IMG/VR virus record: IMGVR_UViG_3300042298_000153
Location: 1-41,213 of that record
Length of the DNA stretch: 41,213 nucleotides
Reading direction: 5' to 3' (one strand)
From: a virus
The translations under genes and the position numbers were made by a program. Of this stretch, positions 16,901-25,600 are shown piece after piece; positions within the stretch are counted from its first letter, which is position 1; each line of letters begins with the position of its first letter. The notes beneath the pieces were generated by a model that was not told the DNA's origin, did no database searches, and worked only from the letters and a program-made list of their open reading frames with translations.

Positions 16901-18475
16901 ATCGACACCAAGTTCTTTAACTGCTTTTCATTTGGTAATGGAGTAGAGAGCTACAAGATTCGCGACTCAATTGTAGGCGCAAGCTTTAACCTTGGCAACA
17001 GAGTAACAAGCGTATCCGCTCAGGACTATAAGGCTGCAGATAGATTTGCCGACATCACCTACAGTGGTGTGTATAGCGCTGAGTCAAATGTGAACAAGCT
17101 CAATGAGTTTAACTTGGGTTTGCTAAACTTTAAAGTGCTAGAGCCATCGTTTGGAGACATTCAGATATTGGACGCAAGAGCAAATGACATCCTTGTTTTG
17201 CAAGAGGATAAAATCTCATACGTACTATCTAGTAAGAACTTAATCTCCGATGCGACAGGTGGTGGCGTTATTGCCTCTGTGCCTGAGGTATTGGGTAATC
17301 AGATTACTAGAATCGAGAAGTATGGCATTAGCGCCAACCCTGAGAGTTATGTGCAGTGGGGCCCTGACAGGTTCTTTACTGACGTAAAGCGTGGAGCGGT
17401 GCTCAACCTAAAGGGGGACCAATTGATTGTAATATCTGAGTCAGGTATGCGTACTTGGTTTAGAGATGAATTTATTGAGTCGTTCGATACGCAGAAGCTT
17501 GGTGGGTATGACCCGTTTTTGAGTGAATACGTTTTGTCTACAAATGATACAAAGCTACCTTTACCACTAGAGTGTGTGGCTTGTGGTGTATCTCAGACGC
17601 TGACTATACCAAATGGCAACACGGTGACTTACTGCGTTGATTTAGGTCAGCCTGTAGGGACAACAACTTTTGCATACAGTGTACCGGCAGGGTCTACTGC
17701 TACATTTACCATATCAGCCACTTACGATGGCACCACGGTGACTTCAGGTGTTGTGTCTACATCAGGTAGCTTGCAGTTTAATAAGAGCAAGAACAACGTA
17801 AATACGGCCTCTGTTACTATTGTGTCTAACGGAGCGCTTGTATTGACTGTGGTTCCTAACTGTCCTGTGGCTGATATTTTGACTATTGTTAATGTAACGG
17901 TTACTAGCGCTGCTGATTCAGGTCAGTCTATACACAATCAGTACAGATACACTGCTGGCACCTATGTGTCACCATTGCAGTCTAACGCTGTTACCTTTGC
18001 GTCAAGTGATGTAAGTCCTGTCGTGTCTCAGTACGATACAATAACAGGCCCTCAAGGGTTTGGAGGGATACCAACAGATGGCGCTAGCTTGCAGATTATT
18101 TCGAACAAGATACCACCTGACACATTTAATTTTGTTTCAGGTCAAGATAAGTTCAGATATATTCGTACTAACACCTTGTATCCAAATACTTCTGTAGGCG
18201 TTGCGGCATTGATTGCGGCATCTACAGTGGTGTCTCCTATAACTGGTAGCACAGAAGTTTTCTCAGGTTCATTTATAGTTCCTAATAGTGGTGATTATCT
18301 TTACTTGATTTGGGATTATAGAAACTCATTGCCGATAGAACTATGTTATGCAAGCACTAACTTATTTGATGCTTGTTGTGAATGTAACCCTGAGCCGGCA
18401 CCTCCAACAGTATTATGCTTTTCAACAATCAGCAGCCTAGACGCTTGTTGCGGCTGCGAAGAAGAACCAACTTAA
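13991..18475 (+). CDS. Tail stabilization protein, P22 gp10-like, with Cys-rich C-terminus
   Basis: This 1494-residue protein begins MANITRNFIAGRMNKSVDER, and the stretch GEYIDAMNVRMGSTE is the signature of crAss-type 'stabilization' proteins related to P22 gp10, which plug the neck and carry fibres. The body is beta-rich with propeller-like repeats (KLLFFTDDYNAPRVINVTK; ANDILVLQEDKISYVLSSK; YVQWGPDRFFTDVKRG). From about residue 1190 it changes to Ser/Thr-rich Ig-like segments, and it ends in two near-identical Cys motifs, CYASTNLFDACCEC and CFSTISSLDACCGC, each followed by acidic Pro-rich residues. The C-terminal part looks like an added appendage. Tail tip or neck function is inferred from the family; the Cys motifs may bind metal or be disulphide-linked once outside the cell. 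Confidence 0.8.
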   Translation: MANITRNFIAGRMNKSVDERLLPDGEYIDAMNVRMGSTEQSEIGVIENTKGNLPLTSLAYTNGTLLSNSAKCIGAIENSATETIYWFVHDPAFPVGATGKLDMIVSFNVNTNILTYHVISINDGGGINTTLNFNPNYLITGVDILDNKLLFFTDDYNAPRVINVTKNYPNPVSNIDAVSAESLLVIKKPPVAAPQVQPIVNNGQENFLETRFICFAYRYKYADGEYSATSQWSAPAFAPKAFNFSIDSFLNEGMTNFFNSAVITYNTGGPLVVGIDLLFKRADGNIIRVIEKLDKQVLGLTNNSEREYTFTNNKIFTILSESELLRLYDNVPRFAKAQTIMGNRLMYGNYVEGYDLIDVLGQPVQFQYQTSLVSSDIGLTSTDTNLESGNYNIDGALTVVDSIVNIDLDGKDLVEGSAINLSLTLTHSQWTGDTPFPTQTSENIRLNFAFFLSKSYNSVYELATSVEFQDAIGQTGDIEPVEDACNGITFTDQFNCALPNNLGTLEKIASGISGLNQAIAILTSPSSNEIGLQIPAMKYVDDPVTPTQEAYEYYRISFSEATFQEITNTQSLHSNRDYEIGIVYMDDFNRATTAQVSPYNTEHIPCGLSSKKNSIYVTIPFTQRPPVWATRYKFVIKPDEENYETIYCNIFFQDPNSNSVYFLLEGENARKVEAGDRLIVKADSEGPTTSCVYATILEKSAQAAGFIEIPREDDPTEFIPVPAGVYAKINPNSFNVVQEENAIVAPGIITVKEKNGGDYPILFYPMNIEGTEAGNPSTWTHLDYSVPSGSRIVMSIKQFRAGAESDCEERRNTFEKTFISANTYDNMYEWFVGEDIEQYLNDSIKVVEGNACEINNVFQGYTDVTPATISTAVCTNYYKFYRNTTTNELFLMVTGTESCRGFGLKPRNRDSNVQVNITVFRADNSIIFETEPSDALPDVFFENDMSFPIINGNHQGNIQNQNIGTGTPAIIDTKFFNCFSFGNGVESYKIRDSIVGASFNLGNRVTSVSAQDYKAADRFADITYSGVYSAESNVNKLNEFNLGLLNFKVLEPSFGDIQILDARANDILVLQEDKISYVLSSKNLISDATGGGVIASVPEVLGNQITRIEKYGISANPESYVQWGPDRFFTDVKRGAVLNLKGDQLIVISESGMRTWFRDEFIESFDTQKLGGYDPFLSEYVLSTNDTKLPLPLECVACGVSQTLTIPNGNTVTYCVDLGQPVGTTTFAYSVPAGSTATFTISATYDGTTVTSGVVSTSGSLQFNKSKNNVNTASVTIVSNGALVLTVVPNCPVADILTIVNVTVTSAADSGQSIHNQYRYTAGTYVSPLQSNAVTFASSDVSPVVSQYDTITGPQGFGGIPTDGASLQIISNKIPPDTFNFVSGQDKFRYIRTNTLYPNTSVGVAALIAASTVVSPITGSTEVFSGSFIVPNSGDYLYLIWDYRNSLPIELCYASTNLFDACCECNPEPAPPTVLCFSTISSLDACCGCEEEPT

Positions 18476-18476
18476 T

Positions 18477-18956
18477 ATGGCAACATCAGCAACATTTTAT
18501 TTAGACGCTCCATCACTTAGCTCGGCTACGGTAGTTTACTCAAATTCATCATTGACTACCGTGGCACCTAATGGGTTTTACTCTGACGGAACTATTGTAA
18601 GAGAGCAAGTATCGGGGGCATTATTGCCTCAGGTTACGTGCCCTTCCTGTTCGTCTACTCAAACCTTTACTATATACTTTGATGTATCAACCTCTCCAAG
18701 CACTCAAGGGTGGAGTGGTTCATCGGCTGCTTGTGCTGGCACAGGGACTCCTTTGACGGTGTACATCAATGGGTCGGCAAGCAGCTTGTTTGATGCTGTG
18801 ATTACTCAAAGCAAAGTTCTATACACAAATTCAACTACCACTACTCCATTGAATGGTGGTAATACTTGGTATAAGACAGTGTCTGCTGCAGCTAGTGGAG
18901 AATCTTTTCAGGTTGGAGCAACAGGAGAAACATCGGCATGGGGAGGGCCTTGTTAA
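18477..18956 (+). CDS. Small Ig-like tail protein
   Basis: This 159-residue protein starts one base after the gp10-like gene. It is Ser/Thr-rich and all-beta. The segment ATVVYSNSSLTTVAPNGFYS followed by DGTIVREQVSG and a CPSC pair is a pattern seen in C-terminal parts of Bacteroidota phage tail proteins. Three more Cys follow or precede the end (AACAGTG, GGPC). The shared style with the C-terminal part of the upstream protein suggests both decorate the same structure, or that the two were once one protein. It probably attaches to the tail exterior; function is not established. Confidence 0.6.
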   Translation: MATSATFYLDAPSLSSATVVYSNSSLTTVAPNGFYSDGTIVREQVSGALLPQVTCPSCSSTQTFTIYFDVSTSPSTQGWSGSSAACAGTGTPLTVYINGSASSLFDAVITQSKVLYTNSTTTTPLNGGNTWYKTVSAAASGESFQVGATGETSAWGGPC

Positions 18957-18959
18957 ACT

Positions 18960-19763
18960 ATGGCAAACTACACAGTATCATATAGCGAAGCGGCTCAAGG
19001 GTGGCCATCGTTCTACTCTTACTACCCTGACTACATGGTCGGTATGAATAACTACTTCTATACCTTTAAGGGCGGCAACATATACAGACACAATACCAAT
19101 GACCAGCGTAACACGTTTTATGGGCCATGGTTTGTGCGCGCTGGGAATGCTGCAGGAGCATTTAATCCTACCACACTTAGGAGTGTGTTTAATACATCGC
19201 CTCTTGAGGGTAAGCTATTTAAGACCATTAACCTAGAAGGAGATGCCAAGTGGTCAGCAGAGCTAGACACTGACCTGCAATTCTCAGGGTTTATTGAGGA
19301 AAATTGGTTTGAGAAAAAGGAGGCATCGTTCTTTGCGTTTATTAGAAACGATAAAGTCGGAGAGCTTGCGCTACGAAGCGTGAATGGTATAGGTCAAAGC
19401 AGTGTTGTTACAGGAGGTAACGTAATAAATTTTGCTACGACAATTGAAATCGGAAGCATTATCAGCATTGGTGACTTGCTGTACTTTGCATTGCCACCAT
19501 ACACTGCCCCTGTACTTGCTGGCAAGGTTACTGCTATCACAGTGAATCTTGTAGCGGGAATAAACCGATTAACAATCGATACCACAATCCCGGGCACTAC
19601 TCCTATACCAATACAAAATGCATTCTTCTTATACATCAAGGACTCAGTTGCTGAGTCTCATGGGGTATTAGGCCACTATTGTACTTTCAATATACAGAAC
19701 ACATCAAACTCAAAAATTGAGTTGTTTGCAGTTCAGTCTGAGGTAATGAAAAGTTACCCTTAA
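18960..19763 (+). CDS. Tail protein with PSFYSYYPDYM motif
   Basis: This 267-residue protein contains GWPSFYSYYPDYMVGMNNYF followed by YTFKGGNIYRHN near its N-terminus. In many crAss-like stabilization proteins a comparable 'SFxSYxPDxMxxxNNxFYxFxxGxLYxHN' segment lies inside the long gp10-like protein itself. Here it is a separate gene, two genes downstream of the gp10-like gene's start. The rest is beta-rich (KLFKTINLEGDAKWSAELDT; ASFFAFIRNDKVGE) and ends in KSYP. It is very likely a partner of the gp10-like protein in the neck. Confidence 0.65.
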   Translation: MANYTVSYSEAAQGWPSFYSYYPDYMVGMNNYFYTFKGGNIYRHNTNDQRNTFYGPWFVRAGNAAGAFNPTTLRSVFNTSPLEGKLFKTINLEGDAKWSAELDTDLQFSGFIEENWFEKKEASFFAFIRNDKVGELALRSVNGIGQSSVVTGGNVINFATTIEIGSIISIGDLLYFALPPYTAPVLAGKVTAITVNLVAGINRLTIDTTIPGTTPIPIQNAFFLYIKDSVAESHGVLGHYCTFNIQNTSNSKIELFAVQSEVMKSYP

Positions 19764-19769
19764 ATTTAA

Positions 19770-19777
19770 TATCTTTG
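19770..19777 (+). promoter_or_regulatory. TAnnTTTG -7 element abutting the GNAT gene
   Basis: TATCTTTG is an exact match to the -7 consensus and lies only 7 bases before ATG 19785 in the 21-base gap between two genes. A transcript started here would begin at or within a few bases of the ATG and be leaderless or nearly so. No TTTG was found at the usual spacing upstream, so it may be weak or chance. Confidence 0.35.
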
Positions 19778-19784
19778 TTAGGAT

Positions 19785-20195
19785 ATGGAGTTGTATATAC
19801 GAGAGCTAAACGAAAGTGACTACGACAATATCCTTGTCGCTTGGTGGAAGCAGTGGGGGTGGGAGCCCCCACAGAGAGACTTCCTCCCTGACAATGGTAA
19901 GGGTGGTATTATCGTTTATGACCAAGACACGCCAATCTGTGCAGGGTTTATGTACATTACAAATTCAAAGGTGGCTTGGGTTGATTGGATAATATCAAAC
20001 AAGGAGTACACCAAGAAGCCACATAGAAAGGATGCCATTAAGTTATTGGTATCGACCTTGACTGGGATTTGCAAGAATACAGGAAGCAAGTACGTCTATG
20101 CGCTAATTAAAAGCAGGCACCTTATTGAGACCTACGAACAATTAGGGTACATTAAAGGTGACAGATACACAAGTGAAATGATAAAACTTTTATAA
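19785..20195 (+). CDS. GNAT-family N-acetyltransferase-like protein
   Basis: This 136-residue protein has the length and order of a single GNAT domain: an N-terminal strand and helix (LYIRELNESDYDNILVAWW), a middle strand pair (GGIIVYDQDTPICAGFMYIT), the segment WVDWIISNKEYTKKPHRKDA in which the acyl-CoA-binding helix follows, and the typical C-terminal strand-loop (ETYEQLGYIKGDRYTSEMIKL). The canonical Q/RxxGxG/A loop is degenerate (YTKKPHRKDA). It lies inside the late virion operon, so a virion protein or a host protein modified late in infection is a possible target. The substrate is unknown. Confidence 0.65.
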   Translation: MELYIRELNESDYDNILVAWWKQWGWEPPQRDFLPDNGKGGIIVYDQDTPICAGFMYITNSKVAWVDWIISNKEYTKKPHRKDAIKLLVSTLTGICKNTGSKYVYALIKSRHLIETYEQLGYIKGDRYTSEMIKLL

Positions 20196-20196
20196 T

Positions 20197-21099
20197 ATGG
20201 CAGTAATAACATCGGCTGCAATCGCAGGAACAGCAATAACAGCATCAACAATCGCGGCAGGTACTGCTGTAGCTGCTACGGCAGCAACAACAACTATGTC
20301 ATTTGTTCAAGCTGGCAAGCAAAAGAAAGCTATGCAGCAAGCGCAGAAGGACGCGGATGAAGCTATGCAAGAGGCTCGTAAAAAATTAGAGGTAAACGTG
20401 TACGACAAGTTAGCCATACAAAAAGAGCCTTATGATTTACAGAGAGAGGCCATGCTATCACAAGGCGCTCAGGCTATTCAAGCTGGCGTTGAGAGTGAGA
20501 GAGGCGCTGCTGCTACTGCAGGTCGCGTTCAGATGGCTGCCAACGAAGCACAAGCTGGGATTAGAACTGCAATGGGTCAAGACCTTCAGCAGCTTGAGAT
20601 GCTTAGCGCTCAGGAGGAAGGAAGACTACGTGATATTGGCGTTCAGCTAGACTTGGAAGAAGTGGCAGGAGCTCAGCTTGCTGCTGCTAATGCGCAAGAG
20701 CTACAAGCACAAGCGTTGCAACAAGGCATGGAAGGAGTTACTAGCATAGGAAGTCAGCTAGAGAAGCAAGCTCCTACATTTAGTAAAACTGCTTCAGCAA
20801 GACAGGCTCAAAAGTTATCAGATACTTTAACTCAAGATTTTGGTCAGAATCAAAAAGGTATACAACAAAATATAGCTAATCAAGGTATTATTGATGGTGT
20901 TGACTTTAGTAGGGTAAGCACAATGAAGCCCGATGAATTTCAACAATTTATGGTATCACTTCCTGCAGAAACATTAAAAAAGATAAGACAGAAGTTACCT
21001 AACACTGTTCAATCATTTAATCCAAATCTATTACCTAAAAAAGAGGTGAATCCAATTGGATTTAATCTATTTCCAGTTACTCCATTTGCAGGAAGATAA
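20197..21099 (+). CDS. Internal virion protein, T7 gp14-like in style
   Basis: This 300-residue protein starts with a long Ala/Thr-rich hydrophobic segment (about residues 4-38, AAIAGTAITASTIAAGTAVA) able to cross a membrane, followed by a Gln/Ala-rich coiled coil (QAQKDADEAMQEARKKLEVN; SQGAQAIQAGVESERGAAAT). Proteins of this design, next to very long internal proteins, are ejected first and line a channel through the cell envelope in T7-like phages. The downstream neighbours, one of them 3237 residues, fit such an ejection complex. The call is by architecture and position. Confidence 0.6.
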   Translation: MAVITSAAIAGTAITASTIAAGTAVAATAATTTMSFVQAGKQKKAMQQAQKDADEAMQEARKKLEVNVYDKLAIQKEPYDLQREAMLSQGAQAIQAGVESERGAAATAGRVQMAANEAQAGIRTAMGQDLQQLEMLSAQEEGRLRDIGVQLDLEEVAGAQLAAANAQELQAQALQQGMEGVTSIGSQLEKQAPTFSKTASARQAQKLSDTLTQDFGQNQKGIQQNIANQGIIDGVDFSRVSTMKPDEFQQFMVSLPAETLKKIRQKLPNTVQSFNPNLLPKKEVNPIGFNLFPVTPFAGR

Positions 21100-21110
21100 A
21101 ATAAATATTA

Positions 21111-22667
21111 ATGGCAACATACTATAAATACGCAGAACGTAGTGCTGACAGTCAGGTAAACTGGGCTGAAGTCGGTAAGGGCATATCTGATATGCTTACT
21201 GAGGGAGCAAAGCTGCGTGAAGAAAAAAAGGCAGCTTACGAAGAAGCGTATCGAATAGATACTGAAAGGCTTATCAATGCCCCTCAGGGTACTTGGCAAG
21301 ATGGTAATGCCACTGTAAATAACTTTGCTCATGACATGATGGCCCAGCAGTTAATCGACTACAGATTGCTGAAAAGTGGTGTGATGAACGAGAGAGAATA
21401 TACGTTAAGAAGAGAGAACTATAAATCAGGTACCAACACTGTATTTGATTTGCAAAAAATACTTCAATCCGAAAGAGCAAAAACAATAGAGGCATTTGAA
21501 AAGGGAGAACTGCAGGCTATGAATATATCAAACATGGCTGATGTGGAAGCATATACTGATTTCGCTAACTCAAAAATAGAGATAGACCCGTATAACCCAA
21601 ACATCAATATGTCCATATACGAGACAAAAATGGTGGATGGTAAAGAGGTTAGGGTAATAAAAAACACTTCTCCTGTTAACGTGCTAAAGGGTCAGCTGCT
21701 TCAGAAGATTCCTGCATTTAAACTAGACGAGAGAGTAAATAAAGACGTTGAATCCTTAGGGGTTGGTAGTGATTTTTTATATGAAGCTGCTACTACAAGT
21801 AAAGCGGGCTCAATTACAAAGCTTATAGGGTATGGCGCAATAATAGGTGAATATGCAAAGAAGGATAAGAATGGCAATCCATTATACCCTCAGTTTGCAG
21901 ATGAAGTAAATAAATTTAACAGTGCTATTGAAAATAAGATAGACGAGTATTTTGCAAACCCATACCACATCTCGTCTGTGTTAACTGAGAACACTGGGAA
22001 TTATAGCGCTGAGTCATTTACTGTTTATAAAGAAGAGGCAGCTAAGGATAAGAGTAAGTTATTGAAAAAGCTAGACCCAATGACTGGTCTATATGTTTTG
22101 GATAAGGATGCGCCTCATTACAAAGAGCAAGAGCAGGAGGCTAGAGAGTATGTGAAGAAATTAATTTTAAGTAAACTAGACGCTAAGAGAGAAATTGCTA
22201 CAACGGCACAAACACAGGCTCAGTATGCTCCTGAGTATGTGTACAAAGCCAATGCTGAGGCAGCAGGGATTGATACAGAAGTTGAACAGCAGGGGCCATT
22301 TGATAGATTAAAAACAGTTGTAACAACAAGCGTTAACAATCCTAACTTAGAGAAGTATATTAATTTCTCCAAAACTAAAGATGTATTAGCTTCTCAATTC
22401 AATAAGTATATTGCACCAAGATTATCAGGAGTTGAGTTTGATTATGATAATCTTGGAAATGATGTTTATGTCACTGTAAATGGAGTTAAGTCAGAAAGCT
22501 TTCCAGTAGGAGACCCTACTAAAAACAAATTCGCACTCAAGAGCCTTCAGGACTTCATCATTAATACTTATGCCCCGGGCGCCACATTAGAGGAAAAAGA
22601 AATGGCAGCTGAAACTTCCCTAACAACACTTCCTAATAGTGGTGGGGTTTTTGGACAATTTAATTAA
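21111..22667 (+). CDS. Hypothetical internal/cargo virion protein
   Basis: This 518-residue, mainly helical, charged protein begins MATYYKYAERSADSQVNWAEV and continues VGKGISDMLTEGAKLREEKK. Short 'sqInWaevgkg.sdmL....k.Re.kk.a' openings are typical of proteins placed just before the giant ejection protein in Bacteroidota podoviruses. No enzymatic motif was seen. Its place between two likely internal proteins suggests that it is packaged in the head or lower neck and ejected with DNA. Confidence 0.6.
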   Translation: MATYYKYAERSADSQVNWAEVGKGISDMLTEGAKLREEKKAAYEEAYRIDTERLINAPQGTWQDGNATVNNFAHDMMAQQLIDYRLLKSGVMNEREYTLRRENYKSGTNTVFDLQKILQSERAKTIEAFEKGELQAMNISNMADVEAYTDFANSKIEIDPYNPNINMSIYETKMVDGKEVRVIKNTSPVNVLKGQLLQKIPAFKLDERVNKDVESLGVGSDFLYEAATTSKAGSITKLIGYGAIIGEYAKKDKNGNPLYPQFADEVNKFNSAIENKIDEYFANPYHISSVLTENTGNYSAESFTVYKEEAAKDKSKLLKKLDPMTGLYVLDKDAPHYKEQEQEAREYVKKLILSKLDAKREIATTAQTQAQYAPEYVYKANAEAAGIDTEVEQQGPFDRLKTVVTTSVNNPNLEKYINFSKTKDVLASQFNKYIAPRLSGVEFDYDNLGNDVYVTVNGVKSESFPVGDPTKNKFALKSLQDFIINTYAPGATLEEKEMAAETSLTTLPNSGGVFGQFN

Positions 22668-22685
22668 CGAATAGAGCTACATAAT

Positions 22686-25600
22686 ATGAACGAACAAGCC
22701 ATTTTAGCATCTTACGATTTAGCTGTACAAAACGGGTACAAAAAATCAATTGATGAATTTAAACAACTCCTTTCATCTAATAGTGAAGCTCTTAATGTTT
22801 CCTATAATCTAGCTTTACAAAATGGATACAAGAAACCATTAGAAGATTATAAAGTCTTGATGGGTTTGAGTACAGCTCAGGAGCCTGCTGCACAGCCTGT
22901 CGAAGTAAAAAAAAAAGGCGTTACTACGGAGTTACCTTCGGAAGATGGTTCTTTGGTATCGTCAAAATCAGCTGACCCTGAAGCGTTACGCTTTGCTGAG
23001 CTAGTATCAAAGCAAGGTCAAGTTGTAGGCAAGAGAAAAGACGAGGAAGGTTATATAGACCCCCGCAAAAAGTTGGGTATGTACCCAACTCAAGAAGAGG
23101 TAAATAGAGCTATGTCTCAATCCTTTGCAGACACCATGGCTAGCAAAGGAATGGCCGCTGAAGTTGAAGAGAAAGATTTTTTTGAAGGTGGTGTCCGAGA
23201 ATCACTTCGCTTTGTTGACCAGTATGTTCCCGTATTCAATGTATTTGGCATAGGAGAATTCATTGATGATTCAGCTAGAGTTTTGGCATCGGGATACTCT
23301 CAGGGGCAATTGGCTTCAGCCGCAAACGATATAATGTTTACAGGCACGATACCAAAAGATGAAGAGATAGAGAAGTTGCTAGAGTACAACAAAATGGTAA
23401 AAGATATAGGGCCATCTGATGCTTTTATAAATTACCAAAAAAAATCTGAAGAATTAGGTGGGGGATGGTTTGGGTTTTTGCGTGGGGTCATGGACAATCC
23501 CGCTGTACTTCCCGAACTTATGGTCAATTCACTTGCAAGTATGGCGACTAATAAAGAAGCTGTTCTTGCAGGAGGTAGTGCAATATTGACAAATGCATTA
23601 GCTGCAGCTGCAGCTGCAGGTGCACCAACAGCAGGTGTAGGTGCAGCACCGGGATTTGTAGCAGGCGCAACAGCTGCAATTCCTGTAGCAATGGGATTAG
23701 CAAGTGGTATCCTAACTACAGGAGCAACCTTTGCTGAGCTACTTCAACAAGAATTAGGTACAGATGAGAACGGAAATCCTGTTGAGCCAACTACAGAAAA
23801 TATAAAAGCGGTTCTTGAAAACCCTGAGAAGTTCAATAGAATTAGAAACAAGTCTATTGCAAAGGGAGCTACAGTTGGTGCCATAGATTTTGTTACAGGT
23901 AAAACAGCATCAATTGTAGGCGCTAAAATACTGAGCAAGTCAGCTGCTAAATCAGCTACGGGAGAAGCCACTCGCGCTGCGTTCACTAAGTCCGTTGGTG
24001 CTGGTTCTGCTATTGAATCAGGTGGAGGTATGCTTGGAGAATTTGCAGGAACTGCAGCCGCAGAAGAAAAGCAGAACCTTGAGAATATATTGTTTGAAGG
24101 TATTACTGAAATGCCAATGGGGGCCTTGTCTACTGTTCAAGCAAGAATGGCTCCTTCTGTTTATAAGGTTAATAATAAAAAGGTAACTGGAGAACAGCTT
24201 GACGAGATTATTGATACGATGGAGCCTGCTGATTTAGCTAAGGCCAACATTAAAATCGAGAATGATTACGAGGGCCGTAACAAAAAAATGCAGGACAAGA
24301 TTGTTACAGGAGCCATAGCAAATGAAGTAAGAGCGGCTCAGCCTGATTTGAATGAGACGACTGTTAACGCTATTGTAGATTTACAAAAGCAATTAAACAC
24401 ATTAGAAGGGAACAAGACTCAGGTAGCTAAAGATAAAGCAGCTCAGATTAGAGGAGAGATAAAAAAACTACAGGAAAATCCTTTGCCTGAAGCTGCTGCT
24501 GTTGAACCAAAAGAAGCAGTAGTAGAATCAGGATTGACACCTGAAGAGAGGATTCAACAGATAGAAACCCTAGAGCTTGAGTTGAAGGCTGATGACAATA
24601 TTTCTAAGCAAGGAGGGAATGCATTATCATATCTTGAAAGAGTAACATTAGAAGAAGAATTACAAACCTTAAAAGCAGAACAAGATGCCTTTCAAAAGCA
24701 AACAGCAGGTCAAGTACCTGTTCAGTCAGGAGCCACAGTTAGCGAAGAAGTGGCGCAAGGAGAACCCCAAGCAGAACCTCAAGTCACTGCCGAAGCGGGT
24801 GTCCAAGAAGAAGTAGCTGGTAGTGATTCAGAAAATTTTATAAGAAAAGTTTTTGATGCTCAAAAAGAGAAAATAAATAAAGGGGAGTATAATATTTTCA
24901 ACAAATTTACAAGCAAAGATTTTTGGGAGGGAACAGAACTTGGACAATTGGCTAGTGAAAAATTTAAAGAGTTTGAAAATTCATTAGAAGAAAGATATGG
25001 GTATGATGTATTGAGTAATTTTAGTCCTTTGAATTTAGTAGAAAATAAGGATGAAAAAATAATATTTAATAACGATGGAAAGCCAATAGCTGCAGTCAAG
25101 TTAATATCAGAATCACCTAATAAATCGTCTGATACGTTTTACGATACTCCGGGATATACAAAAGAGTTAGAGCAAAGATATGGAACATCTGTTGTATTGG
25201 ATAATATTTATTCACTTGATAATGGAGGAGGTAGAGAAGCTGTAAATCAACTCAAAAAAATAGCAGACGAAAATGGAGTAAACATAGTGTTACGTGCTAG
25301 TGGTATAGAGAGTCCACTAACGGGTAAATTAATGACCTCCTCAAAAAAGCTAAAAGACATTTATACAAAGTTAGGTTTTGAAAAGGTAGATGCTATAGAC
25401 GGAAGAGATAAAGATGTATTTATTTATAAAGCTAAAAAACAGCCTGCTGTATCTCCAGCTGTAGCTCCAACAACACTAACCCAACAAGAGCAGCTTGCTC
25501 AGATGGAGCAGATGTTTGCAGAGAAAGAGACTCCTACTACTCAGCCTGTTAAATTTAAAGGAGCAAATGTACGTGACCCTATAGCGATGGACTCTCTGAG

